Below, piece after piece: positions 5,277 to 11,981 of a DNA stretch of 11,981 nucleotides. The notes beneath the pieces are model-generated. The model had not been told where the DNA came from, ran no database searches, and saw only the letters and a list, made by a program, of their open reading frames with translations. The stretch is taken from contig JBPOFN010000071.1 of assembly GCA_051251725.1 (NCBI GenBank), positions 1-11,981 on the forward strand, read 5' to 3'. The stretch comes from JALZUE01 sp051251725 (lineage in GTDB: Bacteria > Pseudomonadota > Gammaproteobacteria > Enterobacterales > Alteromonadaceae). Within the stretch, counting starts at the first letter, position 1. Each line of letters starts with the position of its first letter. The translations under genes were made by a program, and so were the position numbers.

Positions 5277-7127
5277 TTAACTTTTACGACGTTTTAAAGA
5301 AATCAGCGTTAGTAAGCATAGTGATAGCCAAGTTAGTGATGCTCCTTGTCGCTCTATTAACTTACCTTCTTCTGAGTCACAGTTAACAATTTCGCCAGCA
5401 ATAGGCGTTAATTTAACAGCTTGAATAATATCTTCTTTTAACGGGTTACCATCAGTATCAAGCACTAACTCACCAATTGCATTACGACGTGGTACTTTTG
5501 TCAATGCCGTGGCTGTGATCTCATTTAAGTCGTTAATATCTTGTGCTTCAATAATTTCATAACCGCTATTACACGCTAAAAAGTCATTTAAATTAGTAAA
5601 AGTGTCGGTATTGATATCATACAAAAAAGCATTTCGACGTCTTGGATTCGTTGTATTTAAAACTCCTCCATCAGTATGACGCTCAATTTCACCTTCGCCA
5701 ACAATAAAGCCGTTTTCATTAATTGCTGTTGCTTTACTTGATGAACCTTTAAAAAAATCATCCGGGAAAGTAAGTTCTAAATTGGTGTCGTCAGTATTAA
5801 CATGGAAAAACTTAGTACGGTAAACACCATTCACCAATTTAGTAACATGGCCAATCGCAATACCGGCATCATTAATATCAGTCAATTTAGAGTTATATAA
5901 CTCACTATGAATTGGTGTTAAGTCGATTAACTCACCATCTTTGAAAATAACGGCAAATTCACCCACTGATTCATTAACCGCAGGGTTAGTTTCTTCTTCA
6001 TCGCGCCAACCGGTTGAATAACCAACTGCAACTTCTGAACTGTTGATTGCCACAGCAGTGCTTGAGTGATAACGAATGTCGTCAACATGTGGTGTTATTA
6101 ATAAACCTAATATTTCTTCGTCGATCATATTACCATTATCATCAAACTTCCATTTCATCGCGTTTAAATAATAAAGGCTTTGTCTAAAACTTTGAATACA
6201 TTCAATTTGCTCAACAACGTTTATGCTTGCACTTTTACAGCCAGACTTTTCATTCTCATCGATAACACCGTTTTCATTATCGTCGCTACCGGTGCCATTA
6301 TATTCGATAACGTTAAGGGATGCTTCATGATAACCAGTACTAGCGAAACCAACAGCAACTTGAGTACCGTCAACATCCGCCATCGATAAAATAGAAGAAA
6401 TGCCACCGTACAAGTTAAGCGGCGCCTCGACTGGAATAATAGTGTTACCTTGGTCAATACTAATAAAGGCTTTAAGATCAAAAACACTTAACCATTTTAC
6501 CTTTTCAAGGATTACAACATTACCGTCAGTATCAAAACCACTTTCAGAATAAGTATAAGGCAGTGAAGGAGCAGTACCGCTACCATAAAACCAACCGTTG
6601 GCAGTGATCCCTTCAACGTAATCTTTTGTCGAGTTAGTTAATTCTGGGAATTGTAAAGAAAACGATTCATCCCAAATATTAATTTTAACTGGCACTGCGC
6701 CCGGCGCAGAAGAATAAAAGGCTGAATTACCACTAACTTTCTGATAACTAAGATCACCCGCTTTACTTTGCAAATAACGAATAACCCAGGCCAAATCATT
6801 ACCGCTTGGCTCGCCGGCTAATAAGGCTTCTACATCTTCGATTGGCTGAAGACCAAAAGCAAAGTTGGTACCCGTTAGAGAAAGGTTGATGATATTAATA
6901 ATGTCTTGAGCGGTAAAAAACTCAAAAATAACCGGGAAGTTATACTGCTCAGTAGCAGAAATTATAAACTCTTGGCTATTACCATTTTGAACCTGACCAT
7001 AACTATATTCATGAGAAGATAAGTCAGAAATTGGTTCTACTTTATAAGTAGCAGCGCTTACGGTACTGATACTTAAAGTGCTAGAAATAACACTTAATGC
7101 TAATAATGATTTTAAATATTTTTTCAT
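5277..7127 (-). CDS. Exported DUF3466-family protein with HAF-like repeats and a GlyGly-CTERM-like tail
   Basis: 616 aa, function unknown. Assigned to DUF3466 from its length, exported architecture and position beside uup; this is recognition, not a search. A Sec signal peptide is clear (MKKYLKSLLALSVISS, cleavage near SA26). The body has recurring motifs of the type A-x-x-I/V-N/D-x-x-G-x-x-V/I-G (about 249-260, 358-369, 417-426, 467-477, 529-539), often followed by F-x-hydrophobic (FAVIF, AFLY), like HAF-type extracellular repeats that suggest a beta-rich propeller-like fold. A canonical EF-hand loop spans D282-E293 (D282, N284, N286, G287, D290, E293). Cys C297/C310 and C519/C583 may form disulfides. 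The tail has GAS (596-598), a hydrophobic segment and KRRKS, like a degenerate GlyGly-CTERM signal. ATG start with a weak ribosome site; 53 nt after uup; own terminator downstream. Confidence 0.85.
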   Translation of the reverse strand: MKKYLKSLLALSVISSTLSISTVSAATYKVEPISDLSSHEYSYGQVQNGNSQEFIISATEQYNFPVIFEFFTAQDIINIINLSLTGTNFAFGLQPIEDVEALLAGEPSGNDLAWVIRYLQSKAGDLSYQKVSGNSAFYSSAPGAVPVKINIWDESFSLQFPELTNSTKDYVEGITANGWFYGSGTAPSLPYTYSESGFDTDGNVVILEKVKWLSVFDLKAFISIDQGNTIIPVEAPLNLYGGISSILSMADVDGTQVAVGFASTGYHEASLNVIEYNGTGSDDNENGVIDENEKSGCKSASINVVEQIECIQSFRQSLYYLNAMKWKFDDNGNMIDEEILGLLITPHVDDIRYHSSTAVAINSSEVAVGYSTGWRDEEETNPAVNESVGEFAVIFKDGELIDLTPIHSELYNSKLTDINDAGIAIGHVTKLVNGVYRTKFFHVNTDDTNLELTFPDDFFKGSSSKATAINENGFIVGEGEIERHTDGGVLNTTNPRRRNAFLYDINTDTFTNLNDFLACNSGYEIIEAQDINDLNEITATALTKVPRRNAIGELVLDTDGNPLKEDIIQAVKLTPIAGEIVNCDSEEGKLIERQGASLTWLSLCLLTLISLKRRKS

Positions 7128-7156
7128 TTAACTACTAAACTCTACTTATACGAGAT

Positions 7157-7166
7157 ATCACGTGAT
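7157..7166. repeat. 10-bp palindrome between uup and the DUF3466 gene
   Basis: ATCACGTGAT is a perfect palindrome in the 53-nt gap. On the minus strand a -10-like TATAAG (7145-7150) lies 6 nt downstream of it, but no convincing -35 is visible and the leader would be only about 11 nt. It could be an operator giving the DUF3466 gene separate control; chance is not excluded. Confidence 0.3.
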
Positions 7167-7180
7167 TAATTGTTTTTAAT

Positions 7181-9139
7181 TTATGATAATTCATCTAATT
7201 GTTGCCAACGGGTAAATGCATTGTCGAGTTCTGACTCTGCTTTTTCCAGCTGGTTCAATATTTTTTGAGTAAATGCTGATTCTTGTGAGAAGAAGTCCGA
7301 TTGATTGACTTTTTCTTGCAATTCAGCAAGTTGATTTTCTAATTTATCAATTTGTGCTGGCAAGGATTCAAGCTCTTGCTGCTCTTTATATGATAATTTC
7401 TTTTTTGGCGCCGCTGGTGGTTTTACTTGTTTACTTACCGCTGCGCTTTCATTTGTGCCGTTTTTCTTTTCAGTCGACTGATTTTTAGTTTGTTTATTGA
7501 TTTCTTTATTGACGGCCTGTGCAGTTTGTACTTGTTTTTCTTTGTAAGCTAAATAACGGTCGATATCATCGTAACCGCCAACAAACTGTTCTATATGACC
7601 GCTACCATCAAAATACAAACTGCTAGAAACACAGTTGTTAACAAAATCGCGATCATGGCTGACTAAAATAACAGTCCCATTATAATTAGCAACTACTTCT
7701 TCAAGTAATTCTAAAGTTTCTATATCAAGATCATTGGTCGGCTCATCGAGAATAAGCAAGTTACTTGGACGTAAAAATAAGCGTGCTAATAACAAACGAT
7801 TTTTTTCACCTCCAGATAATGCTCTAACAGGTGTGCGAGCGCGCTTAGGGCTGAATAAGAAGTCTTGTAAATAACCCAACACATGACGTGTTCGGCCATT
7901 AACCGTTACTTCTTGTTTACCGTCGGCAACAATATCTTGTACCGTTTGGTTAATATCAAGCTGTTCACGATGCTGATCGAAATACGCGGTATCAATATTA
8001 ATGCCTAACTTAACTTTACCTTCATTAGGCTGCAGTTTGCCCATGATTAATTTTATTAACGTTGATTTACCAGTACCATTGGCACCAATAAATGCGACGC
8101 GATCGCCACGAGTAATTAATAAATCTAAGTTATTAATAATTTTCTTATCTTCAAAAGCCACAAATAATTCTGAGCCTTCAAAGACAATTTTACCTGAGCG
8201 TTCACCAGTAGATACGTTGATATCACCTTGTTTCTTCACATCTCTGCGAGCTGAACGTTCTAAACGTAATTTTTCTAAAGCACGAACTCTGCCTTCATTA
8301 CGTGTACGTCTGGCTTTAATGCCTTGACGGATCCAAACTTCTTCTTCGGCTAAGCGTTTATCAAACAGTGCGTTTTGCTGATCTTCGACTTGTAAATCGT
8401 GTTCTTTTTGGGCGATGTACTCGTCATAATTACCTGGATACGATTTTAAAATACCGCGATCTAAATCAACAATACGTGTAGCTAAGGAACGAATAAACGC
8501 CCTATCATGGCTAATAAAAACGATGGTGCCGGTATAGTTTTTCAAGAACTGCTCTAACCACAGCACACTTGCAATATCTAAATGGTTAGTCGGTTCATCT
8601 AGTAATAACACGTTAGGATCAGTCACTAACGTTTTCGCCAATGCTAATTTACGTAACCAACCACCAGATAGATCTTGAATGTTATCTTCAGCATTTAATT
8701 TTAACGTACTTAATACTTGTTCAATACGCTGCTCATCTTGCCAAGCATTCGCTTGCTCAAGCTTTTGTTGCACGTCAGCTAATTTATTTAAATTAATTTC
8801 ACTTGGATCTTCAGTCACCAGTGAAATTAAATGATGATAGTCTTGTAATAACTTGGCGTTTTTTGACACGCCTTGGGCAACATAATCAAAAACTGTCGAT
8901 TCAAAAGACTCTGGCGGATCTTGTTCTAAAATACCTAAACGAACATTGCCTGAGATTAATAAGCTACCGTCGTCTAAACTCTGGCGTTCCATTAACACTT
9001 TTAATAATGACGATTTTCCGGCGCCATTTTTACCGACTAAACAAACGCGTTCGCCCAGCTGAATACTTAGTTCAGCTTTGTTTAATATATGATCTTCGCC
9101 AAAAGCTAATTCCGCTTGGGCTATTCTAATTAATTCCAT
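7181..9139 (-). CDS. uup: ABC-F ATPase Uup
   Basis: A soluble tandem ABC ATPase without membrane segments. ABC-F proteins act on the ribosome; Uup is linked to suppression of transposon precise excision and to rescue or assembly of ribosomes. The 652 aa show ABC1 with Walker A GKNGAGKS (36-43), signature LSGGW (157-161) and Walker B LLLDEPTNHLD (178-188); the charged interdomain linker (about 240-305, many K/R/E) that reaches toward the peptidyl-transferase region in ABC-F proteins; ABC2 with GANGTGKS (352-359), LSGGE (441-445) and LLILDEPTNDLD (461-472); a lysine- and alanine-rich tether (about 535-580); and the Uup C-terminal coiled coil (about 582-650) that binds DNA in E. coli. Signature 1 has W where most have E/Q. 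ATG lies 2 nt after the stop of the glutaredoxin-like gene, with AGAGAAG upstream: translational coupling. Confidence 0.97.
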   Translation of the reverse strand: MELIRIAQAELAFGEDHILNKAELSIQLGERVCLVGKNGAGKSSLLKVLMERQSLDDGSLLISGNVRLGILEQDPPESFESTVFDYVAQGVSKNAKLLQDYHHLISLVTEDPSEINLNKLADVQQKLEQANAWQDEQRIEQVLSTLKLNAEDNIQDLSGGWLRKLALAKTLVTDPNVLLLDEPTNHLDIASVLWLEQFLKNYTGTIVFISHDRAFIRSLATRIVDLDRGILKSYPGNYDEYIAQKEHDLQVEDQQNALFDKRLAEEEVWIRQGIKARRTRNEGRVRALEKLRLERSARRDVKKQGDINVSTGERSGKIVFEGSELFVAFEDKKIINNLDLLITRGDRVAFIGANGTGKSTLIKLIMGKLQPNEGKVKLGINIDTAYFDQHREQLDINQTVQDIVADGKQEVTVNGRTRHVLGYLQDFLFSPKRARTPVRALSGGEKNRLLLARLFLRPSNLLILDEPTNDLDIETLELLEEVVANYNGTVILVSHDRDFVNNCVSSSLYFDGSGHIEQFVGGYDDIDRYLAYKEKQVQTAQAVNKEINKQTKNQSTEKKNGTNESAAVSKQVKPPAAPKKKLSYKEQQELESLPAQIDKLENQLAELQEKVNQSDFFSQESAFTQKILNQLEKAESELDNAFTRWQQLDELS

Positions 9140-9141
9140 GT

Positions 9142-9408
9142 TTACGACTTCTCTTTAATACTGTGCGTAATTTTATGTAGCTGTTTAACTTGTTCTAAGT
9201 TAAACGGCCAAAACAATTTATTGTCGGTGTGGGTGATATCGGTACGTTCAAGTACCGGAATATGCACACCATATAATTTCACTAAGTTTTCATCTTCAAC
9301 TATATCAATCACAGTTAATGTTTCAGCCAACAGCGGTAAACAAATAGCTAAAGCTTCTTCACATAAATGGCAACCATCAGAACTGTATAAAATATAACTT
9401 TGGCTCAT
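9142..9408 (-). CDS. Glutaredoxin-like thiol-disulfide protein (DUF836 family)
   Basis: An 88-aa thioredoxin-fold mini-protein. A first strand (SYILYSS) leads into the redox motif C13-H-L-C16 at the head of helix 1 (CEEALAICLPLL). A second strand (LTVIDIVED) follows, then the cis-proline strand GVHIPVLER with P51, and an acidic/aromatic tail (KLFWPFNLEQVKQL). This pattern matches the short glutaredoxin-like (DUF836) family found beside rlmKL and uup in related bacteria. It is expected to be a cytoplasmic dithiol oxidoreductase; its partner is unknown. The ATG is 10 nt after the rlmKL stop and its ribosome site AAGG overlaps that stop codon; its own stop is 2 nt before uup. It is therefore the middle gene of a coupled three-gene operon. 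Confidence 0.9.
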   Translation of the reverse strand: MSQSYILYSSDGCHLCEEALAICLPLLAETLTVIDIVEDENLVKLYGVHIPVLERTDITHTDNKLFWPFNLEQVKQLHKITHSIKEKS

Positions 9409-9418
9409 AAAAATGACC

Positions 9419-11545
9419 TTATAAACGGGTAATTAACCAACTGTTATGAATATGAACATTTCGCTTAAAATCGAGATCGCGGGTGGTTTCGCTCATCGCT
9501 TGCGCTTTTAAGCCAAGCGCCGTTAATGCATCATGATCCATTTTAAATTTGCGTTTATTGTTGGTGAAAATAATTTCGCCATTTTCAGCCATCGCAGTTT
9601 TTGCATCTGTTAAAACATTTAAATAATCTCTTTGTACATCAAAGCTATCTTCCATGCGTTTAGAATTAGAAAATGTTGGAGGGTCAATAAAAACAACATC
9701 AAAAAGTTGTTTGTTTTTCTTTAACCAATCTAAGCAATCTGCTTGAATAAATTGATATTTTTCACCTGACAACTTATTCAAGGCAAAGTTTTCTTCTGCC
9801 CAAGTTAAATAGGTTTTAGACATATCAACCGTAGTTACTGTAGCAGCGCCATGTAAAGCCGCTTGCACAGAAACAGAGCCGGTATAAGCGAATAGGTTTA
9901 ATAAGCTTTTATTTTTTGCCCGTTGCGCTACTATTTGACGTGTTTTACGATGATCTAAAAACAAACCTGTGTCTAAATACTGCCAAAGATTCACTTTTAA
10001 TTTAGCGCCGTACTCTTGCACTATCATTGACTGATCAGTTTGTTCTAATTTCTGATACTGATTAGTGCCTTTTTGTTTTTGGCGCGTTTTTAATACTACT
10101 TTACTGGTTGAAATATTTAACACTTTCGGTGCCCAATAAATCACTTCTTGAATACGTTTAGCAACAGTTTCAGGTGGAATATTACTCGGCGCGGCATATT
10201 CTTGAATCACTAAATGATCTTGGTAAATATCAAGTGCGGCGTTGTATTCAGGGATATCTCCATCATAAACGCGATAACATTCAATATTTTCACGTTTTAT
10301 CCAAGCTTTTAACCCTTTCAGGTTTTTCTTTAAGCGGTTCGCAAAAGCAGAATCTTTTTGCGCAAATTCACTCGTATCTTCACTACTCGTTACTAATTGC
10401 TTTGCATCTAGGTTATACAACGCTAATTGACAATCTAATGGGCCATTCTTTAGCTTATAACGTTTAAAACTGGCTAATTTCAGTAACGAGAGTAATTCCA
10501 CATTGGCAGTAAATATTGCCACCCGCCAATCAGCAAATTGCTTTTTAAAAGATTGGCCAAGAATAGCAAACGTTTCTACTAACTCAGGTAAATCACCAAT
10601 CCGTTCACCATAAGGCGGGTTGAATAACATAGTTCCTGCTTGTTCAAAGCCATTTTTTAATTTATTAGCATCTCGACATTGAAAATCAATAAAATCAGCA
10701 AAACCTGCAATGCCAGCATTTTGGCGTGCAGTTTTAATCACTCGGCTGTCTAAATCAAAGCCTTGTAATTTAATCGACAAATAAGGCTTTGCCTGATTAC
10801 CAACTTCTTTCGCATCTTCAATCGCTTGTTCAAATAAAGCTTCATCGTGTTCAGGCCAATAAGTAAAACCCCATTTTGCACGATCTAAACCAGGCGCTTG
10901 TTTTGCTGCCATGGAAGCCGCTTCAATTAAGATAGTGCCTGAACCACACATAGGATCTAATAATGGTTTACTGGTATCGTCTAACCAACCAGAACGAATA
11001 ATCAGCGCTGCAGCTAGGTTTTCTTTTAAAGGTGCTGCGCCTGAGTCTTTACGATAGCCGCGCTGGAACAAACCACGACCAGAAAAATCGAGGAAAAAAG
11101 TCGCCTTTTGACGTAATAAACGAACTTGAAAGCTAATGTCGGTATGCAATTTATCAACCGATGGGCGTAATAGACCTTGATCACGGAAATGATCAACTAA
11201 CGCATCTTTTACGGTTAAACCACCAAATTGACTGTTACGAATTTCTTCACTGTGACCAACAAAATCGATAACAAATGATTCTTGTGTACTTAAATGAGCT
11301 GACCATTCAATTTTGGCAGCCGATGCATATAAAGCTTCTTTGTTTTCAGCATCGCCCTCACCTATTTTTAACAATACCCGGGTAGCAAGCCTAGTCCATA
11401 AACATATTTTATATCCAGTTTTTAAATCCGCTTGGAAATAAACACCTTCTGGTTTTTGCACAACTTGCTCAGCCCCTAATGAGATGAGCTCGTCATAAAG
11501 TAATATTTCGATACCTGAAGATGTCAGCGCTAAAAATTGATACAT
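9419..11545 (-). CDS. rlmL: Bifunctional 23S rRNA methyltransferase RlmKL (m2G2445/m7G2069)
   Basis: A cytoplasmic fusion enzyme that methylates G2445 (RlmL half, m2G) and G2069 (RlmK half, m7G) of 23S rRNA during assembly of the large subunit. The 708 aa (E. coli 702) contain an N-terminal THUMP domain (about 45-155), the RlmL Rossmann methyltransferase with the SAM motif DPMCGSGT (197-204) and the guanine-N2 motif NPPY (309-312), then the RlmK half with GLFLDHR (527-533), LNLFAYTGSVS (549-559), VDMS (573-576) and DPPTFS (621-626). Start choice: ATG at 11543-11545 follows GGAA at 7 nt and gives MYQFLALTSSGIEILL, aligning with the family N-terminus. The frame stays open upstream to 11704, but those 53 residues have no family match and cross a probable -10 box (11588-11593). 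First gene of the rlmKL-glutaredoxin-uup operon. Confidence 0.96.
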   Translation of the reverse strand: MYQFLALTSSGIEILLYDELISLGAEQVVQKPEGVYFQADLKTGYKICLWTRLATRVLLKIGEGDAENKEALYASAAKIEWSAHLSTQESFVIDFVGHSEEIRNSQFGGLTVKDALVDHFRDQGLLRPSVDKLHTDISFQVRLLRQKATFFLDFSGRGLFQRGYRKDSGAAPLKENLAAALIIRSGWLDDTSKPLLDPMCGSGTILIEAASMAAKQAPGLDRAKWGFTYWPEHDEALFEQAIEDAKEVGNQAKPYLSIKLQGFDLDSRVIKTARQNAGIAGFADFIDFQCRDANKLKNGFEQAGTMLFNPPYGERIGDLPELVETFAILGQSFKKQFADWRVAIFTANVELLSLLKLASFKRYKLKNGPLDCQLALYNLDAKQLVTSSEDTSEFAQKDSAFANRLKKNLKGLKAWIKRENIECYRVYDGDIPEYNAALDIYQDHLVIQEYAAPSNIPPETVAKRIQEVIYWAPKVLNISTSKVVLKTRQKQKGTNQYQKLEQTDQSMIVQEYGAKLKVNLWQYLDTGLFLDHRKTRQIVAQRAKNKSLLNLFAYTGSVSVQAALHGAATVTTVDMSKTYLTWAEENFALNKLSGEKYQFIQADCLDWLKKNKQLFDVVFIDPPTFSNSKRMEDSFDVQRDYLNVLTDAKTAMAENGEIIFTNNKRKFKMDHDALTALGLKAQAMSETTRDLDFKRNVHIHNSWLITRL

Positions 11546-11587
11546 GGGAAGTTTCCAAACAAATACTAATATAAGTAATAGGCCGCG

Positions 11588-11593
11588 ATTATA
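11588..11593 (-). promoter_or_regulatory. Probable -10 box of the rlmKL operon
   Basis: A perfect TATAAT on the minus strand, 42 nt before the rlmKL ATG, followed by the G+C-rich CGCGGCC. The GC-rich discriminator suggests growth-rate or stringent control, fitting a ribosome-maturation operon. No good -35 hexamer is visible 16-18 nt upstream (ATATCA is the best, 3/6). If correct, transcription starts near 11581 and excludes the longer reading frame start at 11704. Confidence 0.45.
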
Positions 11594-11864
11594 AACAAAG
11601 ACGCTATCGACTGATATAGAGAAACCAATAAAAGCCCTTATTTTATCTCGGCTAAAAAACAGTTCCCAGCCTAAGTTCACTGACATTTCATCAATAAACA
11701 GCATAATATGACTATATAAAAGCCAATGTGCTGATGTTTTAAGCTAACTAAAATAAACTTCACAAAACAGGTTGCAATCTAAGAGAACAATCCTTAAGAT
11801 ACGCCTCGTTTTCACAGCAGTGAAACATTTCCATGGTATTACGAAATAAAACTGATACTGGCTT

Positions 11865-11915
11865 GTTTAAACCGTTCTTATTTGATGTATTAAATAATTG
11901 AAGTTTAAACCATTC
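11865..11915 (+). repeat. Direct repeat of GTTTAAACC(G/A)TTC upstream of tRNA-fMet
   Basis: GTTTAAACCGTTC (11865-11877) and GTTTAAACCATTC (11903-11915) match at 12 of 13 positions and are 38 nt apart. Each contains the palindrome GTTTAAAC. The upstream copy overlaps a -35-like TTGTTT (11863-11868); the downstream copy ends 3 nt before the tRNA. Role unknown; it may be a duplication or a binding-site pair. Confidence 0.5.
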
Positions 11916-11918
11916 GGA

Positions 11919-11981
<63 letters not shown>

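Larger units (their letters stand above)
11546..11918. other. Non-coding region between rlmKL and tRNA-fMet
   Basis: About 370 nt with no credible gene. It holds the divergent control regions of rlmKL (minus) and tRNA-fMet (plus), a short inverted repeat TTTCAC-AGCA-GTGAAA (11810-11825) without a T-tract, and a near-perfect direct repeat around GTTTAAACC (11865 and 11903). The open reading frame extending rlmKL to 11704 is judged non-coding. Confidence 0.6.

Noticed and set aside
6180..6487. Short reading frames on both strands inside the DUF3466 gene
   Set aside because: They overlap a long gene with coherent signal peptide, repeats and tail; translations look random.
8001..9129. Two 108-aa plus-strand reading frames opposite uup
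   Set aside because: Shadows of the Uup ABC domains on the other strand; no domain pattern or initiation site.
11546..11704. N-terminal extension of RlmKL by 53 residues to an ATG at 11704
   Set aside because: The extension has no family counterpart, crosses a likely TATAAT promoter box, and the ATG at 11545 has a ribosome site and the correct family N-terminus.
11810..11825. Hairpin TTTCAC-AGCA-GTGAAA as a terminator
   Set aside because: A 6-bp AT-rich stem with no T-tract on either strand and no gene ending nearby.

Overview
The window is AT-rich chromosomal DNA from a marine-type gammaproteobacterium. The gene content and order point to the Alteromonadales/Vibrionales side (Colwelliaceae, Pseudoalteromonadaceae or Shewanellaceae-like); the genus cannot be fixed by eye. 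The evidence is the uvrY-uvrC-pgsA-tRNA(Gly-Cys-Leu) order also known from E. coli, the convergent fabA/rmf pair, and a DUF3466-type exported protein next to uup, which I associate with marine gammaproteobacteria. No phage, insertion sequence, CRISPR array or toxin island is visible; this is core genome.

Layout. Positions 1-414 (minus strand) hold a four-tRNA array read Gly-Cys-Leu-Gly, with its own strong promoter at 448-475 behind the pgsA terminator. Positions 556-3790 (minus) hold uvrY, uvrC and pgsA: a BarA/UvrY-type response regulator, the nucleotide-excision-repair nuclease subunit, and phosphatidylglycerophosphate synthase. Both uvrY and uvrC appear to use non-ATG starts. Positions 3891-4145 (minus) encode a small ribbon-helix-helix-like protein of unknown role, divergent from fabA (4283-4798, plus). 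The fabA promoter carries a clear FabR-type palindrome. fabA runs convergently into rmf (minus, ribosome hibernation), with a strong hairpin terminator between them.

Positions 5277-11545 (minus) hold a tight cluster rlmKL - glutaredoxin-like gene - uup, with 10-nt and 2-nt gaps. It is followed after 53 nt by a large secreted, possibly surface-anchored DUF3466/HAF-repeat protein, which ends at its own terminator (5232-5253). The window closes with the 5' part of an initiator tRNA-fMet on the plus strand (11919 to the edge).

Theme: translation and ribosome state (tRNAs, RlmKL rRNA methylation, Uup ABC-F ATPase, RMF hibernation factor) next to membrane-lipid synthesis (FabA, PgsA) and a global regulator (UvrY). 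Most of it is well-known housekeeping. The least-understood items are the DUF3466 protein (EF-hand loop, HAF-like repeats, GlyGly-CTERM-like tail) and the small RHH-like protein. I found no convincing evidence of a wholly new system.
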